This document shows, in pieces, positions 51,061 through 58,927 of a stretch of DNA of 64,000 bases (within the stretch, counting starts at the first letter, position 1; each line of letters starts with the position of its first letter). The translations under genes and the position numbers were made by a program. The notes below the pieces were generated by a model that ran no database searches, was not told the DNA's origin, and saw only the letters and a program-made list of their open reading frames with translations. The stretch covers positions 186,001-250,000 of the forward strand of contig NZ_FOYL01000012.1 in the NCBI RefSeq assembly GCF_900115955.1. The letters run 5' to 3'. Origin of the DNA: Lentzea waywayandensis. Lineage in GTDB: Bacteria; Actinomycetota; Actinomycetes; Mycobacteriales; Pseudonocardiaceae.

Positions 51061-51588
51061 TCACGTCTCCAGGCCCCATCCGGCCACGTCTCCGGCAGTC
51101 CGCGATCCCTTGGCGCGCAGCGGTGACGCGATCGCGCCGGGGGACTCGCCGTCGACCACCGCCCTGACGGTGCGGGTGATCTGGTCGCAGGTCGCCTGTA
51201 CGAGCTCGAACGCGCCGCGGGTGGCGCCGTACAGGGCACCCGCGACGTCGTCGAGGTCGATCGAGAGCGTGATGATCGGCACGAGGGTGGCCGGTGCGTC
51301 GTCGGGCCAGGTCAGTCCGTCGGCCGCGGCCAGCACCCGGTCGGCGAGCGGCGGCGGGACGACCGCGGTCACCCGGATGCCGGGGAACTGCCCGTTGCCG
51401 GGCAGGGGCTGCGGAATCGTCGTCCGGGTGAGCCACAGGTGCAGTTCGGCCCGCGCACTGCCGTCGGTGAGTCGTTCGGCGGTCAGGAACCGGCCGGTGA
51501 AGCTGGTGCCGTCCGGCCACTCGCCCCGCACCGAAGGGGGGCGGTGCCACAGCTCCGCCTCGAACTCCAGCCGGGCTCGCAGGGTCAG
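51061..51588 (-). CDS. Small protein of the GTPase operon, apparent CTG start
   Basis: About 175 aa. The frame is coding-like only from LTLRARLEFEAELWHRPP onward and has no ATG, GTG or TTG at that point. A CTG at 51588 overlaps the preceding stop as CTGA, exactly matching the GTGA overlaps of the other genes in this operon, so near-cognate initiation by termination-reinitiation is proposed. The sequence has alternating strands and helices (SFTGRFLTAERLTDGSARAE, VTAVVPPPLADRVLAA, TLSIDLDDVAGALYGATRG) and a helical tail. I recognise no family. An alternative GTG at about 51541 would remove the first sixteen residues. It is the last gene of the GTPase operon. Confidence 0.6.
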   Translation of the reverse strand: MTLRARLEFEAELWHRPPSVRGEWPDGTSFTGRFLTAERLTDGSARAELHLWLTRTTIPQPLPGNGQFPGIRVTAVVPPPLADRVLAAADGLTWPDDAPATLVPIITLSIDLDDVAGALYGATRGAFELVQATCDQITRTVRAVVDGESPGAIASPLRAKGSRTAGDVAGWGLET

Positions 51589-52376
51589 CGGAGCCAGAGC
51601 ACCAAGGCCACCACCAGCACCAGGATCGCGACCACCGCGACCACCTTCGACGTCGGGGGCTTCGTGGCCGGACGGGGGTCCGGCCTCCCGGCTTTTCCCA
51701 GGCGCGTCACGCCCGTCACCGTCGACTGCTCGCTGAGAGTCAGGACGGCGGTGCCGGCGCCGAGAGCCGCTTCCGCCCGCGCGGCCCCCTCCGTGCTGAC
51801 CACCTGGTGCGTCGCCAGGGCGTGGCCGTCTGCCTTCCCGGCGAGCAGGGCGTCGAACCTGCCGAGGAACCGGGCGGTCGACTCCTCGTCGTGCACGGCC
51901 CCCACCCACGAGCCTGGCCGGTCTTGCCGAGGACCGGCGCCCGTTTCCGCGCTCGACAGCGGTTCGAGGGCGTCGAGGACGGCGTCACCCAGTTCGCCGA
52001 TCGGGCGGGTGCGGTCACCGAGGAGCTCTTCGACCACGGGCCCGGTGAGCACGGCGTCGAGCTGGACGCCCGCGTTGTCGCGGTCGCCGTCGTCGAGCAC
52101 GGCGCGCACCAGTGCGCGGAGCACGTCGGGCCTGTCGTCGCCCGCCAGGACCAGGGTGACCCGGATCAGACGGTGGGAGGTGTCCCTGCGGGCTGACGGG
52201 ATACCGCTCACCAGCACCCGCAGCCCGTTGTCGTCCCGCAACGCGATGACAGCGGGCTCGTCCATGTCGACGAAGCCCGCCGCCTCGGCCCACCACTCGT
52301 CGCCGGGCACACCCAGGTATCCGTAGTCCTTGGTCAGGCCGCGCGTGATCACGGCCGTGACCTGCGTCCGGTTCAC
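51585..52376 (-). CDS. Tail-anchored protein of unknown function in the GTPase operon
   Basis: 263 aa; GTG at 52376 overlaps the stop of the P-loop NTPase gene (GTGA). The first 140 residues are a globular alpha/beta domain (ITRGLTKDYGYLGVPGDEWWAEAAG, RLIRVTLVLAGDDRPDVLRALVRAVL). A middle helical region is followed by a Pro-rich spacer and a single C-terminal hydrophobic helix (VVAVVAILVLVVALVLWLR), so the bulk of the protein would face the cytoplasm from the membrane. I do not recognise the family. Its position between GTPase genes and the downstream small gene suggests a membrane-docking or regulator subunit of the same complex. Confidence 0.82.
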   Translation of the reverse strand: MNRTQVTAVITRGLTKDYGYLGVPGDEWWAEAAGFVDMDEPAVIALRDDNGLRVLVSGIPSARRDTSHRLIRVTLVLAGDDRPDVLRALVRAVLDDGDRDNAGVQLDAVLTGPVVEELLGDRTRPIGELGDAVLDALEPLSSAETGAGPRQDRPGSWVGAVHDEESTARFLGRFDALLAGKADGHALATHQVVSTEGAARAEAALGAGTAVLTLSEQSTVTGVTRLGKAGRPDPRPATKPPTSKVVAVVAILVLVVALVLWLR

Positions 52377-53512
52377 CAGATCTCCACTCTGTCGTCTTGC
52401 TGGTGCGCGGCCAGCGCCTCCAGTGCGGCGGCCAGTTGCCGATGCCGCTGTTCGATCACCGCCAGCCGGGACGTGCCGGACTCGATGCCGGCGGCCACCT
52501 TGGACGCCTCACCGCTGACGAAGTAGCGCAACGCCCCGAAGAAGCCCTTCTTCTGGTCCCGCCGCCCGGTCAGCGCGTCGACCCTCCGCAAGGTGCCCGC
52601 GCGGTCCAGCTCCTCCTCGGCCCTCCGCGCGGTGACGATCGCCTGGCACAGCTCCTGGGTCACGGTCGACGCGGCGCGGATCGAGATCTTCGGAGGCGCG
52701 CCGCGGAACCGGTAGCGGGTGGTGAGCTTGAGGTCGCCGTCCGGGCCGGGTTCCCAGCACGCCTCCATCAGCTCGACGCACCCGTAGGTGTCGATCGGGG
52801 CGTACACGATCCTGATGGGACGCAGGGAGGCCTGGTCGCGAGCCGCGTTGAGCACGTCCTCGTACACCGCGCGGACCTCGGTGGCCAGCTCATGACCGGT
52901 GAAGCCGGTGTCGCGGCCGTTGTCGGAGAAGTACTTCTCGCACTTGAGCGGTGCGAGTACGAGGATGGCGGGCTCGTCCGGGACCTGGTTGCGCAGCCGT
53001 GCCCACTTCCGCACGACCTCCACGACCTCCGGCAGGCCCAGTCGCACCACCCTGGCCGCGCGTTCCTTGCCGGTCGAGGTCTCCATCAGCACGGCCGCGT
53101 CGATCGGCACCACCAGCATCATGCTCTGCTGGATGTGGTCCATGCACCGGGCCCATTGGGCGCCCGCCTGAGGAGAGCCGGCCCGCGCGTCAGGGTCGAG
53201 CCAGCCACCGGGGAAGTCGAGGATCGCGAACGGGACCGACAGCGAGGGCACGTCGATCGACCGGAGCCGCACGTCGTAGTTCGTCACCTGCTGGGTGCTG
53301 CGCAGCGCGGCCACCTCGAACTCCTCCGCAGCCAGCGCCTTGGCAAGCTCCTTGCGGTTGGTGGCGAGCTTGCGCTCGGTCTCCTCGGCGGCGGCCACCT
53401 CGATCGGGGTGCCGTTCAGCAGGGTCTGGGTCTGGTCGAGGATCGCCGACAGGAGGGTCGTCTTCCCCACCGCGGTGGGACCGACCATGGCGACCTTGAA
53501 GGGTTGGGTCAC
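52373..53512 (-). CDS. P-loop GTPase-like protein
   Basis: 379 aa; GTG at 53512 overlaps the dynamin-like gene stop (GTGA). The N terminus has Walker A VGPTAVGKTTLL (about 9-20) and a Walker B/G3-like ILDFPGG near residue 95, after a switch-like segment with YDVRLRSIDVPSL. LVLAPLKCEKYF near 190 is where a G4 motif would fall but lacks NKxD. The middle and C-terminal regions are helical (AIVTARRAEEELDRAG, SRLAVIEQRHRQLAAALEAL). It probably binds GTP or ATP and may be the switch partner of the larger dynamin-like protein, as in the two-GTPase conflict systems described in bacteria. Specificity for GTP is not proven. Confidence 0.8.
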   Translation of the reverse strand: MTQPFKVAMVGPTAVGKTTLLSAILDQTQTLLNGTPIEVAAAEETERKLATNRKELAKALAAEEFEVAALRSTQQVTNYDVRLRSIDVPSLSVPFAILDFPGGWLDPDARAGSPQAGAQWARCMDHIQQSMMLVVPIDAAVLMETSTGKERAARVVRLGLPEVVEVVRKWARLRNQVPDEPAILVLAPLKCEKYFSDNGRDTGFTGHELATEVRAVYEDVLNAARDQASLRPIRIVYAPIDTYGCVELMEACWEPGPDGDLKLTTRYRFRGAPPKISIRAASTVTQELCQAIVTARRAEEELDRAGTLRRVDALTGRRDQKKGFFGALRYFVSGEASKVAAGIESGTSRLAVIEQRHRQLAAALEALAAHQQDDRVEIW

Positions 53513-55743
53513 GCCGCCGCCTTCCACTCGTCGGAGAGGGTGGCGTGCAGGTCCGCGAGAACACCGCGCAACCGCTGCAGCCCGATGCCGACGGCGGCGT
53601 CGGCCTTGCCCTCGACAGGCCACATCTGGTCCCGGAACGCGTCGACCACCCGCGCCAGCTCGTTCTCGGCCTCCTTGCCCCGGATCAGCGTGTCCTCGAA
53701 CTGCTCGGCGAAGGCCAGCAGCACCTTGGCCGCGCGCTCGGGGATCGTGGTCATCACCCGTCCGCTGTCGTGCACGCCCTGCCTGGCCAGCTGCGTGACC
53801 CGTTGGTAGAGAAGGGCCGCGCCTCTGGCGTCGTGCGTGACGCCGAGCAGGGACGCCATGTGCACGCCGTCCTCGCCCGGTGGTTCGGGGTAGAGCAGTT
53901 GGAGGGCGTCGCGCACGTCGGGAAGGACCAGGGTCCGGAAGTCGAGGCGCACGTCGAGGACGAACTCGAACGCCTCCACGGTGGCCGGACACGGCTCGGG
54001 GAGCTCCCGCAGGACGTCGACCAATCGGGTCAGCGCGGTGTGCGGGTCGTGCTCGTCCGCGCACAGCACCCCGAGCCGGCCGAGCCCGCCCACGAGGCCT
54101 GCCCAGAACTCGGCTCGCCTGGCCAGCAGCACGTCGTCCACGGCCGCCAGCCTGCGCGCCAGCTCGACCCGGACGCCGTTCAACGCCGCGGCGGCGAACG
54201 GGCGGGACGCCTTCTTGCGGCTGAAGTCCTCGACGGCCAGCTCCTGCCAGCGTTCGGGGCCGTCTCCGAAACCACCGTCGATCCACGCCCGGATGTCGGC
54301 CCGCACCTCCTGCGCGCGGGACAGGAAGCTGTCGCTCACGTCGTCGCGGGAGACCTGGTCCTCCAGGTCGGCGATCCACCCCTGCAGGGACTGCGCCAGC
54401 TCGGCCTGCACCGACCGCGCGAGCGCGACCAGCGTCTCGCTGGACGTGGGCGTGACCACCTTGCGCATCGCGCGCAGTGCTTCACGCACCCGGCCGACGA
54501 TGGTGTCCCGATTGCGCGCGCAGCGTTCCATCGCGTCGCCGATGACCGCGGCGTCCATCCTCGGCAACGCGTCGGCCAGGTGGTCGAGCACGGTGTCGAG
54601 CACGGCTTCGCGAACGATCTCGGGAACGGCGACGTCCGCCTCCAGCACCCGGAAGTACGCGTCGTCGGTGCGGTTGTTGACCCGTTCGGACAGGTCGGCC
54701 CGGAGCGCTGCCACGTTCGCCGGATCGCACTGGCCGGTGTTCACCTGGATCATCGCGAAGTCGCGCATCGCGGCGGCACCCCGCGCCTTGTTCGCCAGGT
54801 CCATCGCCATCGCGTCCGCGGTGGTCCACAGCGCGTTGGTGTCAGTCGGCCACTTCACCATCAGCACCAGGTCGACGTCGTTGTGCAGCCCGGCGATGTG
54901 CCGTTCCTCGGCTCGCGGCGTCAGCTCACCGAGGCCGGGCAGGTCGATGAGGCCGATGGCCACGGCGTCGGTTCTGGGGAACGGGCAGTGGATGACCGCC
55001 TCCCGCACCGCGAGGTAGCGGCGGTCGGGGTCGGCGGACTCCTCGGCGGGGTAGGCGATCCACGTGCGCAGTTCGTCCAGCGGAACGTCGACGGCCGCGC
55101 CGGTCAAGAACCGGCGCCAGGTGTGGGCGCTGGCGTGGATCTCGCGCAGCCGCGCCAGCAGCGGGCCGGTCCGGGGATCCGCGGCCAGGCGATCCGCGAG
55201 TGCGGTGTCGGACAGCACGTCCGGCATCGCGGTGAACTCGCCGAGGTTCGACGGCGCGGCTACTACGCCGAACTCGGCGTAGTAGGGGTAGAGCACCTCG
55301 TCCAGGAACGACGACTCGGTGTGCGTCGTCAGGCGGGCGTTGTGGTGCTCGGTAGAGTGGAAGATCCGGCTGCGGACCGCGGTCACCGGCCGGCCCTTGC
55401 CGGTCGGAACCTGATCGTCGTCGAGGCCGGACAGGGACCGCAGCAAAGTGCTCTTGCCGTTGCGTGCCTGGCCGCTGACCCCGATGTTCACCGTGCGCCG
55501 CGACACGCGCGATCGCACCCGCCCCAGCAGGAGGATCGACTCGGCCGCGAGCCCGGCGAGGTCGGAGAGATCGGCGTCGAGCAGGCCCGCCCGCTCCAGC
55601 ACGTGATCGTCCACACCGAACGGGCGCAACCGGGCGAGCAGCTCGGCGATCTTGTTCCACCTGGCGATCTCGTGGTCCACCAACGGCAGTTGGACCTGTC
55701 TTCGCTCCAGCACTGCACTGATCTTGCGACTGGTTTGCGACAC
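53509..55743 (-). CDS. Dynamin-like large GTPase
   Basis: 744 aa from a GTG at 55743 (VSQTSRKISAVLERRQVQ); an ATG-type extension to 55827 is not coding-like. G1 is GQARNGKSTLLRSL (about residue 90), G3 is DLPGLGE (about 269), and a QVNTGQCD segment lies where G4 is expected. The rest is largely helical, with long amphipathic helices typical of dynamin/GBP-like stalks (RVREALRAMRKVV, SVQAELAQSLQGWIADLEDQV). No transmembrane segment is evident. Bacterial dynamin-like proteins act in membrane remodelling and, with other effectors, in anti-phage responses. The next two genes overlap it, and caspase- and CHAT-encoding genes lie upstream on the same strand, so a role in a conflict or cell-death system is inferred. 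Confidence 0.87.
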   Translation of the reverse strand: MSQTSRKISAVLERRQVQLPLVDHEIARWNKIAELLARLRPFGVDDHVLERAGLLDADLSDLAGLAAESILLLGRVRSRVSRRTVNIGVSGQARNGKSTLLRSLSGLDDDQVPTGKGRPVTAVRSRIFHSTEHHNARLTTHTESSFLDEVLYPYYAEFGVVAAPSNLGEFTAMPDVLSDTALADRLAADPRTGPLLARLREIHASAHTWRRFLTGAAVDVPLDELRTWIAYPAEESADPDRRYLAVREAVIHCPFPRTDAVAIGLIDLPGLGELTPRAEERHIAGLHNDVDLVLMVKWPTDTNALWTTADAMAMDLANKARGAAAMRDFAMIQVNTGQCDPANVAALRADLSERVNNRTDDAYFRVLEADVAVPEIVREAVLDTVLDHLADALPRMDAAVIGDAMERCARNRDTIVGRVREALRAMRKVVTPTSSETLVALARSVQAELAQSLQGWIADLEDQVSRDDVSDSFLSRAQEVRADIRAWIDGGFGDGPERWQELAVEDFSRKKASRPFAAAALNGVRVELARRLAAVDDVLLARRAEFWAGLVGGLGRLGVLCADEHDPHTALTRLVDVLRELPEPCPATVEAFEFVLDVRLDFRTLVLPDVRDALQLLYPEPPGEDGVHMASLLGVTHDARGAALLYQRVTQLARQGVHDSGRVMTTIPERAAKVLLAFAEQFEDTLIRGKEAENELARVVDAFRDQMWPVEGKADAAVGIGLQRLRGVLADLHATLSDEWKAAA

Positions 55744-56440
55744 CCGCTGACGCCTTTCGTGTTCGAGGTCCCTGGCGACCTGTGGATCTTCAAGACGGCG
55801 CACCCGGTCGCCGCCGCGACAACGCATTCGCGGAATTCGGTTGTCGGATCACTGCCGCCGATGAATTCCGCGACACTCGATGCGGCCGACCACTTGCCGG
55901 CGCCGGCGGCACGTCGCTGATTTCGAGGTCGGAGGGAATGCTCCAATCGGCCGCGGGCTTTGTCGTGCGCAGGTCACATCGCGCATCGGCGTCCTGTCTG
56001 CGCTGGACATACGTACGTCTCTCGCTGTTCGGACGCGAATGGTTACATGCGTGACTCGAATGCATCAACAAGAAGTTCAAAGTGGACGCGAGAGTGGTCA
56101 TGGGTGGTTTCTATCTGGCCGCGAATTCGTCACCTGTTCGAGTGAAAACCTGCTCTCGAAACGCGACAAGGTTCTAAACAGGGCCGTAATCACCGGGGGT
56201 GGGCGTCATACCGGCTCGTCGGCAACGCGACGAAGTCAGCCGTGCGGCGAAAGGTGGTATCCGTCGCTTACATGGCCGCGTCTGACGGCGCACGGCGGAG
56301 GCGGGCGGGAGCGCCCCAGCGACGTGATCGTGCGCGTCGACGTCGGCGCCTTCGTGCCACACCAGGTACGGATCTCCGAACACCTCTCGACGGAACTCGT
56401 GCCAGGCATCGCCCACCCGCGTGAGGCCGGCGGGCTCGTC
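55744..56440. other. 697-base region between the protease and GTPase halves
   Basis: Noticeably richer in A+T than its flanks, especially 55980-56200, as expected of promoter DNA for the GTPase operon. An 80-codon minus-strand frame (56416-56174) has a protein-like first half (WHEFRREVFGDPYLVWHEGADVD style composition) but no ribosome-binding site. I see no clear terminator or operator. Confidence 0.5.
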
Positions 56441-58909
56441 TCACGCGGTCGGAGCCGCGATCACCTCGAAGGCGAACGACATGTCCTGCGCCTTGATGAG
56501 CCCCTGCGCCGGATGCCGACCGACACCGTCGACGGCCCCGAAGGCCTGGTGGGGGAGCAGGGTCGTGCGGTACACGCCGATGCTCTTGCCCTGCAAGGCG
56601 GTGAGCACCTTCGCGGCGGTGCGGACGAGCACGGCCACCGCCGCTGCGCCTCCCGCGACCGCTGCGGCCGCGGGGGCCGCCACGGCGAGTGCCGCCAGTG
56701 TGACGATCGCCGCCGCCACGTCCTTGTCGGCGGTCTGCTGCACGAGCAGGTCGGCGAGGTCGGCTTCGCGCGTGTCGTCCTTCGCGACCCAGATGGCGAT
56801 GTCCAGGAACCGCGCGACCGGCCCGTCGTAGATCAGCACGTCGTCGAACGGCAACCGGTGTCCGTCGCCGATCCGGTCGAAGCGCATGGTGCTGGCCCGG
56901 TAGGGGTCGCCGGTCTGAGCGGCTGTGATGACCACCGCGTCGACCCGCACGCGGGACTTCAGGAACGCGAGGTTGTTGTGGACGGTGAGTTCCTTGAGCC
57001 GGACCGACACGTGCGTGGGCGGTGTGGTGCCGCGCGGGGTGAGTGAGCGGAGCGACGGATCCGGGCGTTCGTCGATCTCGAACCCCGGTTCGTCGGCGGT
57101 CGGCCTCGCCGTGGGGTGCAGGAGGAAGTCGAACCGCTCCACGCGCCAGCGGACTCCGCCGACTGAGCCCAGGCGAGGTACGTCCCTCGTGCCGACCGCC
57201 AGATCGGTCACGAGGTGCTCCAGCGCGTTCTGGTCGTGGCCGCGGGTCAGCCCGCGCTGTCCGAGCCTCCCCAGCCGGTCCACCTGGAGGTCCGCGATGA
57301 CGGTGACGAAGCTTTCGAGTCGTGGGGCGCCCTTGGGCAGGGTTTCCGGCCAGACGAGGGGAATCCCGCCGCGCCAGTCGTGGCCCAGTTCGTACGTCTC
57401 GTTCTCGGCGAGCGTGACGCCGCTGGGTTGCGAAGTGGTCAGCGGGGTCACGGCGCCTGCCAGGCCGATGTCGAACACGCAGGCGTACCGCTGCCCGTTC
57501 GACGAGTTGGAGATGCGCATGAACAGTCTGTCGCCGACGTGCAGATGATCGCCGGACGAGATCTCGGTCTTGTCGCCGTTGGGCAGCACCCGGACGTAGG
57601 ACACGGTCACGTCCCGAGGCAGCGACGCGTCGCCGGCACCGCTCGGCAGGGTGCGGACGTGTTCGGCGATCGCCAGTTTGCGCACCGCCTCGACCGCTTC
57701 GGTGTGGGACATCGGCTGGGCGTTCAGCGGTTCGCCGCCGCCGTCCAGCAGAAACACGTGGTCGCCTTCCACGCGTGCGGTCGCGAACGCCTCCGCCCCT
57801 GCCTCCACGGGAACCACGCCCGCTGTGTCGCTGAGCTCGGCAGCGAGCTCATCACGGCGCGGGGCGCCGGGCGGGACCACGGCGACGGGGCGGCGGGTGA
57901 GCGCGACCTCGACCGGCCACGCGGACGTTCCGGCGGGCAGGTGTGCAGGCCCGTCGTGCCGGAGAACCGCGTCGCCGTCCACGAAATCGTCGACGATCGC
58001 GTCGTGAACCAGGATGTCGGCGCCCGGTGCGCGCAGGTCGTACCGGTCGCCGCGCGCGACCCCGAAGATCGCCGCGTCCGGCAGCACCGTTCTCCCGTTC
58101 TCGACCCGCACCGGGAGGACCCCCACGGCGTCGCGGGTCCGGAGGGAGAACAGGAGCCGCTCGGCGGGGCCCTCGACGTCCGGCCGCTGCTCGGTGGTGA
58201 CGGCGTTCCGCATCAGCTCCAGGGCGTCCAGCCACGTGATGGTGCCGCCGGCGTCGGTCAGCAGCGGCACGAGTGCGCCGGTGAGCATTCCGTGCTGCGC
58301 GCCGAGCGCCGGGATGTAGTCCTCGTACGCGCTCTGGTCGGGGGAGCACGCGACAACGCGGACGGCGTGCAGGTTCCCGTCGCCCGTCCGGTGGTGCCGG
58401 GCGCGGACCTCTGTCCAGCGCGAGACCAGGTCTTCCTCGGGAAACGCGAGCTGTGTCGCCTTGGGCAGCGCGCCGCGGCGGCGGGACATCCTGGCGGAGT
58501 GGCAGCAGTCGAGGATCACCGTCACGTTGGTCGTCTTCTCAGTCAGCTGGTGTTGCAACTCGCTGAGCTCCTCGGCCAGCACGCACCGTGCGCGGCCGTT
58601 GGACCGGTCGTCGGCGTCGGTGGGCACGATGTACTGCAACCAGGTGGGCAGCGTGGGGTCCTGGTCGGCCAGCGGGTTGCGCATCCTGCCACCGTGACCG
58701 GAGTAGTACACGACAACGGTGTCGTCGGGGCCGCTGTCCTGGATCAGTGTCCGGTACCGGTCGAATATCGCGTCCGTGGTCGCGTTCTTCTCGATGCTGG
58801 GAATGGTGTCGAAGCCGAGCTTCGAGAGCGCGTCGTCCATCAGCTCGATGTCGCCGTGCACGCCGGTGAGCCCCTGGATCTGGCTTCCGATCAGCAGTGC
58901 TCGTTTCAT
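56441..58909 (-). CDS. Caspase-like protease (C14) with C-terminal hydrophobic region
   Basis: 822 aa, ATG with GGAGGT six bases upstream. Residues 1-260 are a caspase/metacaspase p20-like domain: KRALLIGSQ start, catalytic His72 in VVYYSGHGGR and catalytic Cys136 in VILDCCHSA. The large middle part is beta-rich (VSYVRVLPNGDKTEISSGDHL, RLFMRISNSSNG), possibly a sensor or partner-binding region. Near 725-760 is an Ala/Val hydrophobic stretch (VTLAALAVAAPAAAAVAGGAAAVAVLV) that could enter a membrane. Bacterial caspases of this kind are activated by an upstream signal and cleave cellular or partner proteins. It is 18 bases downstream of the CHAT/TPR gene and surely cotranscribed with it. Confidence 0.88.
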   Translation of the reverse strand: MKRALLIGSQIQGLTGVHGDIELMDDALSKLGFDTIPSIEKNATTDAIFDRYRTLIQDSGPDDTVVVYYSGHGGRMRNPLADQDPTLPTWLQYIVPTDADDRSNGRARCVLAEELSELQHQLTEKTTNVTVILDCCHSARMSRRRGALPKATQLAFPEEDLVSRWTEVRARHHRTGDGNLHAVRVVACSPDQSAYEDYIPALGAQHGMLTGALVPLLTDAGGTITWLDALELMRNAVTTEQRPDVEGPAERLLFSLRTRDAVGVLPVRVENGRTVLPDAAIFGVARGDRYDLRAPGADILVHDAIVDDFVDGDAVLRHDGPAHLPAGTSAWPVEVALTRRPVAVVPPGAPRRDELAAELSDTAGVVPVEAGAEAFATARVEGDHVFLLDGGGEPLNAQPMSHTEAVEAVRKLAIAEHVRTLPSGAGDASLPRDVTVSYVRVLPNGDKTEISSGDHLHVGDRLFMRISNSSNGQRYACVFDIGLAGAVTPLTTSQPSGVTLAENETYELGHDWRGGIPLVWPETLPKGAPRLESFVTVIADLQVDRLGRLGQRGLTRGHDQNALEHLVTDLAVGTRDVPRLGSVGGVRWRVERFDFLLHPTARPTADEPGFEIDERPDPSLRSLTPRGTTPPTHVSVRLKELTVHNNLAFLKSRVRVDAVVITAAQTGDPYRASTMRFDRIGDGHRLPFDDVLIYDGPVARFLDIAIWVAKDDTREADLADLLVQQTADKDVAAAIVTLAALAVAAPAAAAVAGGAAAVAVLVRTAAKVLTALQGKSIGVYRTTLLPHQAFGAVDGVGRHPAQGLIKAQDMSFAFEVIAAPTA

Positions 58910-58927
58910 GGCGGGACCTCCGGAGGA

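Noticed and set aside
56174..56416. An 80-codon minus-strand frame with a protein-like first half, just after the caspase gene.
   Set aside because: No Shine-Dalgarno, second half is Arg/Pro-rich noise, and no family is recognisable. Kept only as a possible remnant in the gap entry.
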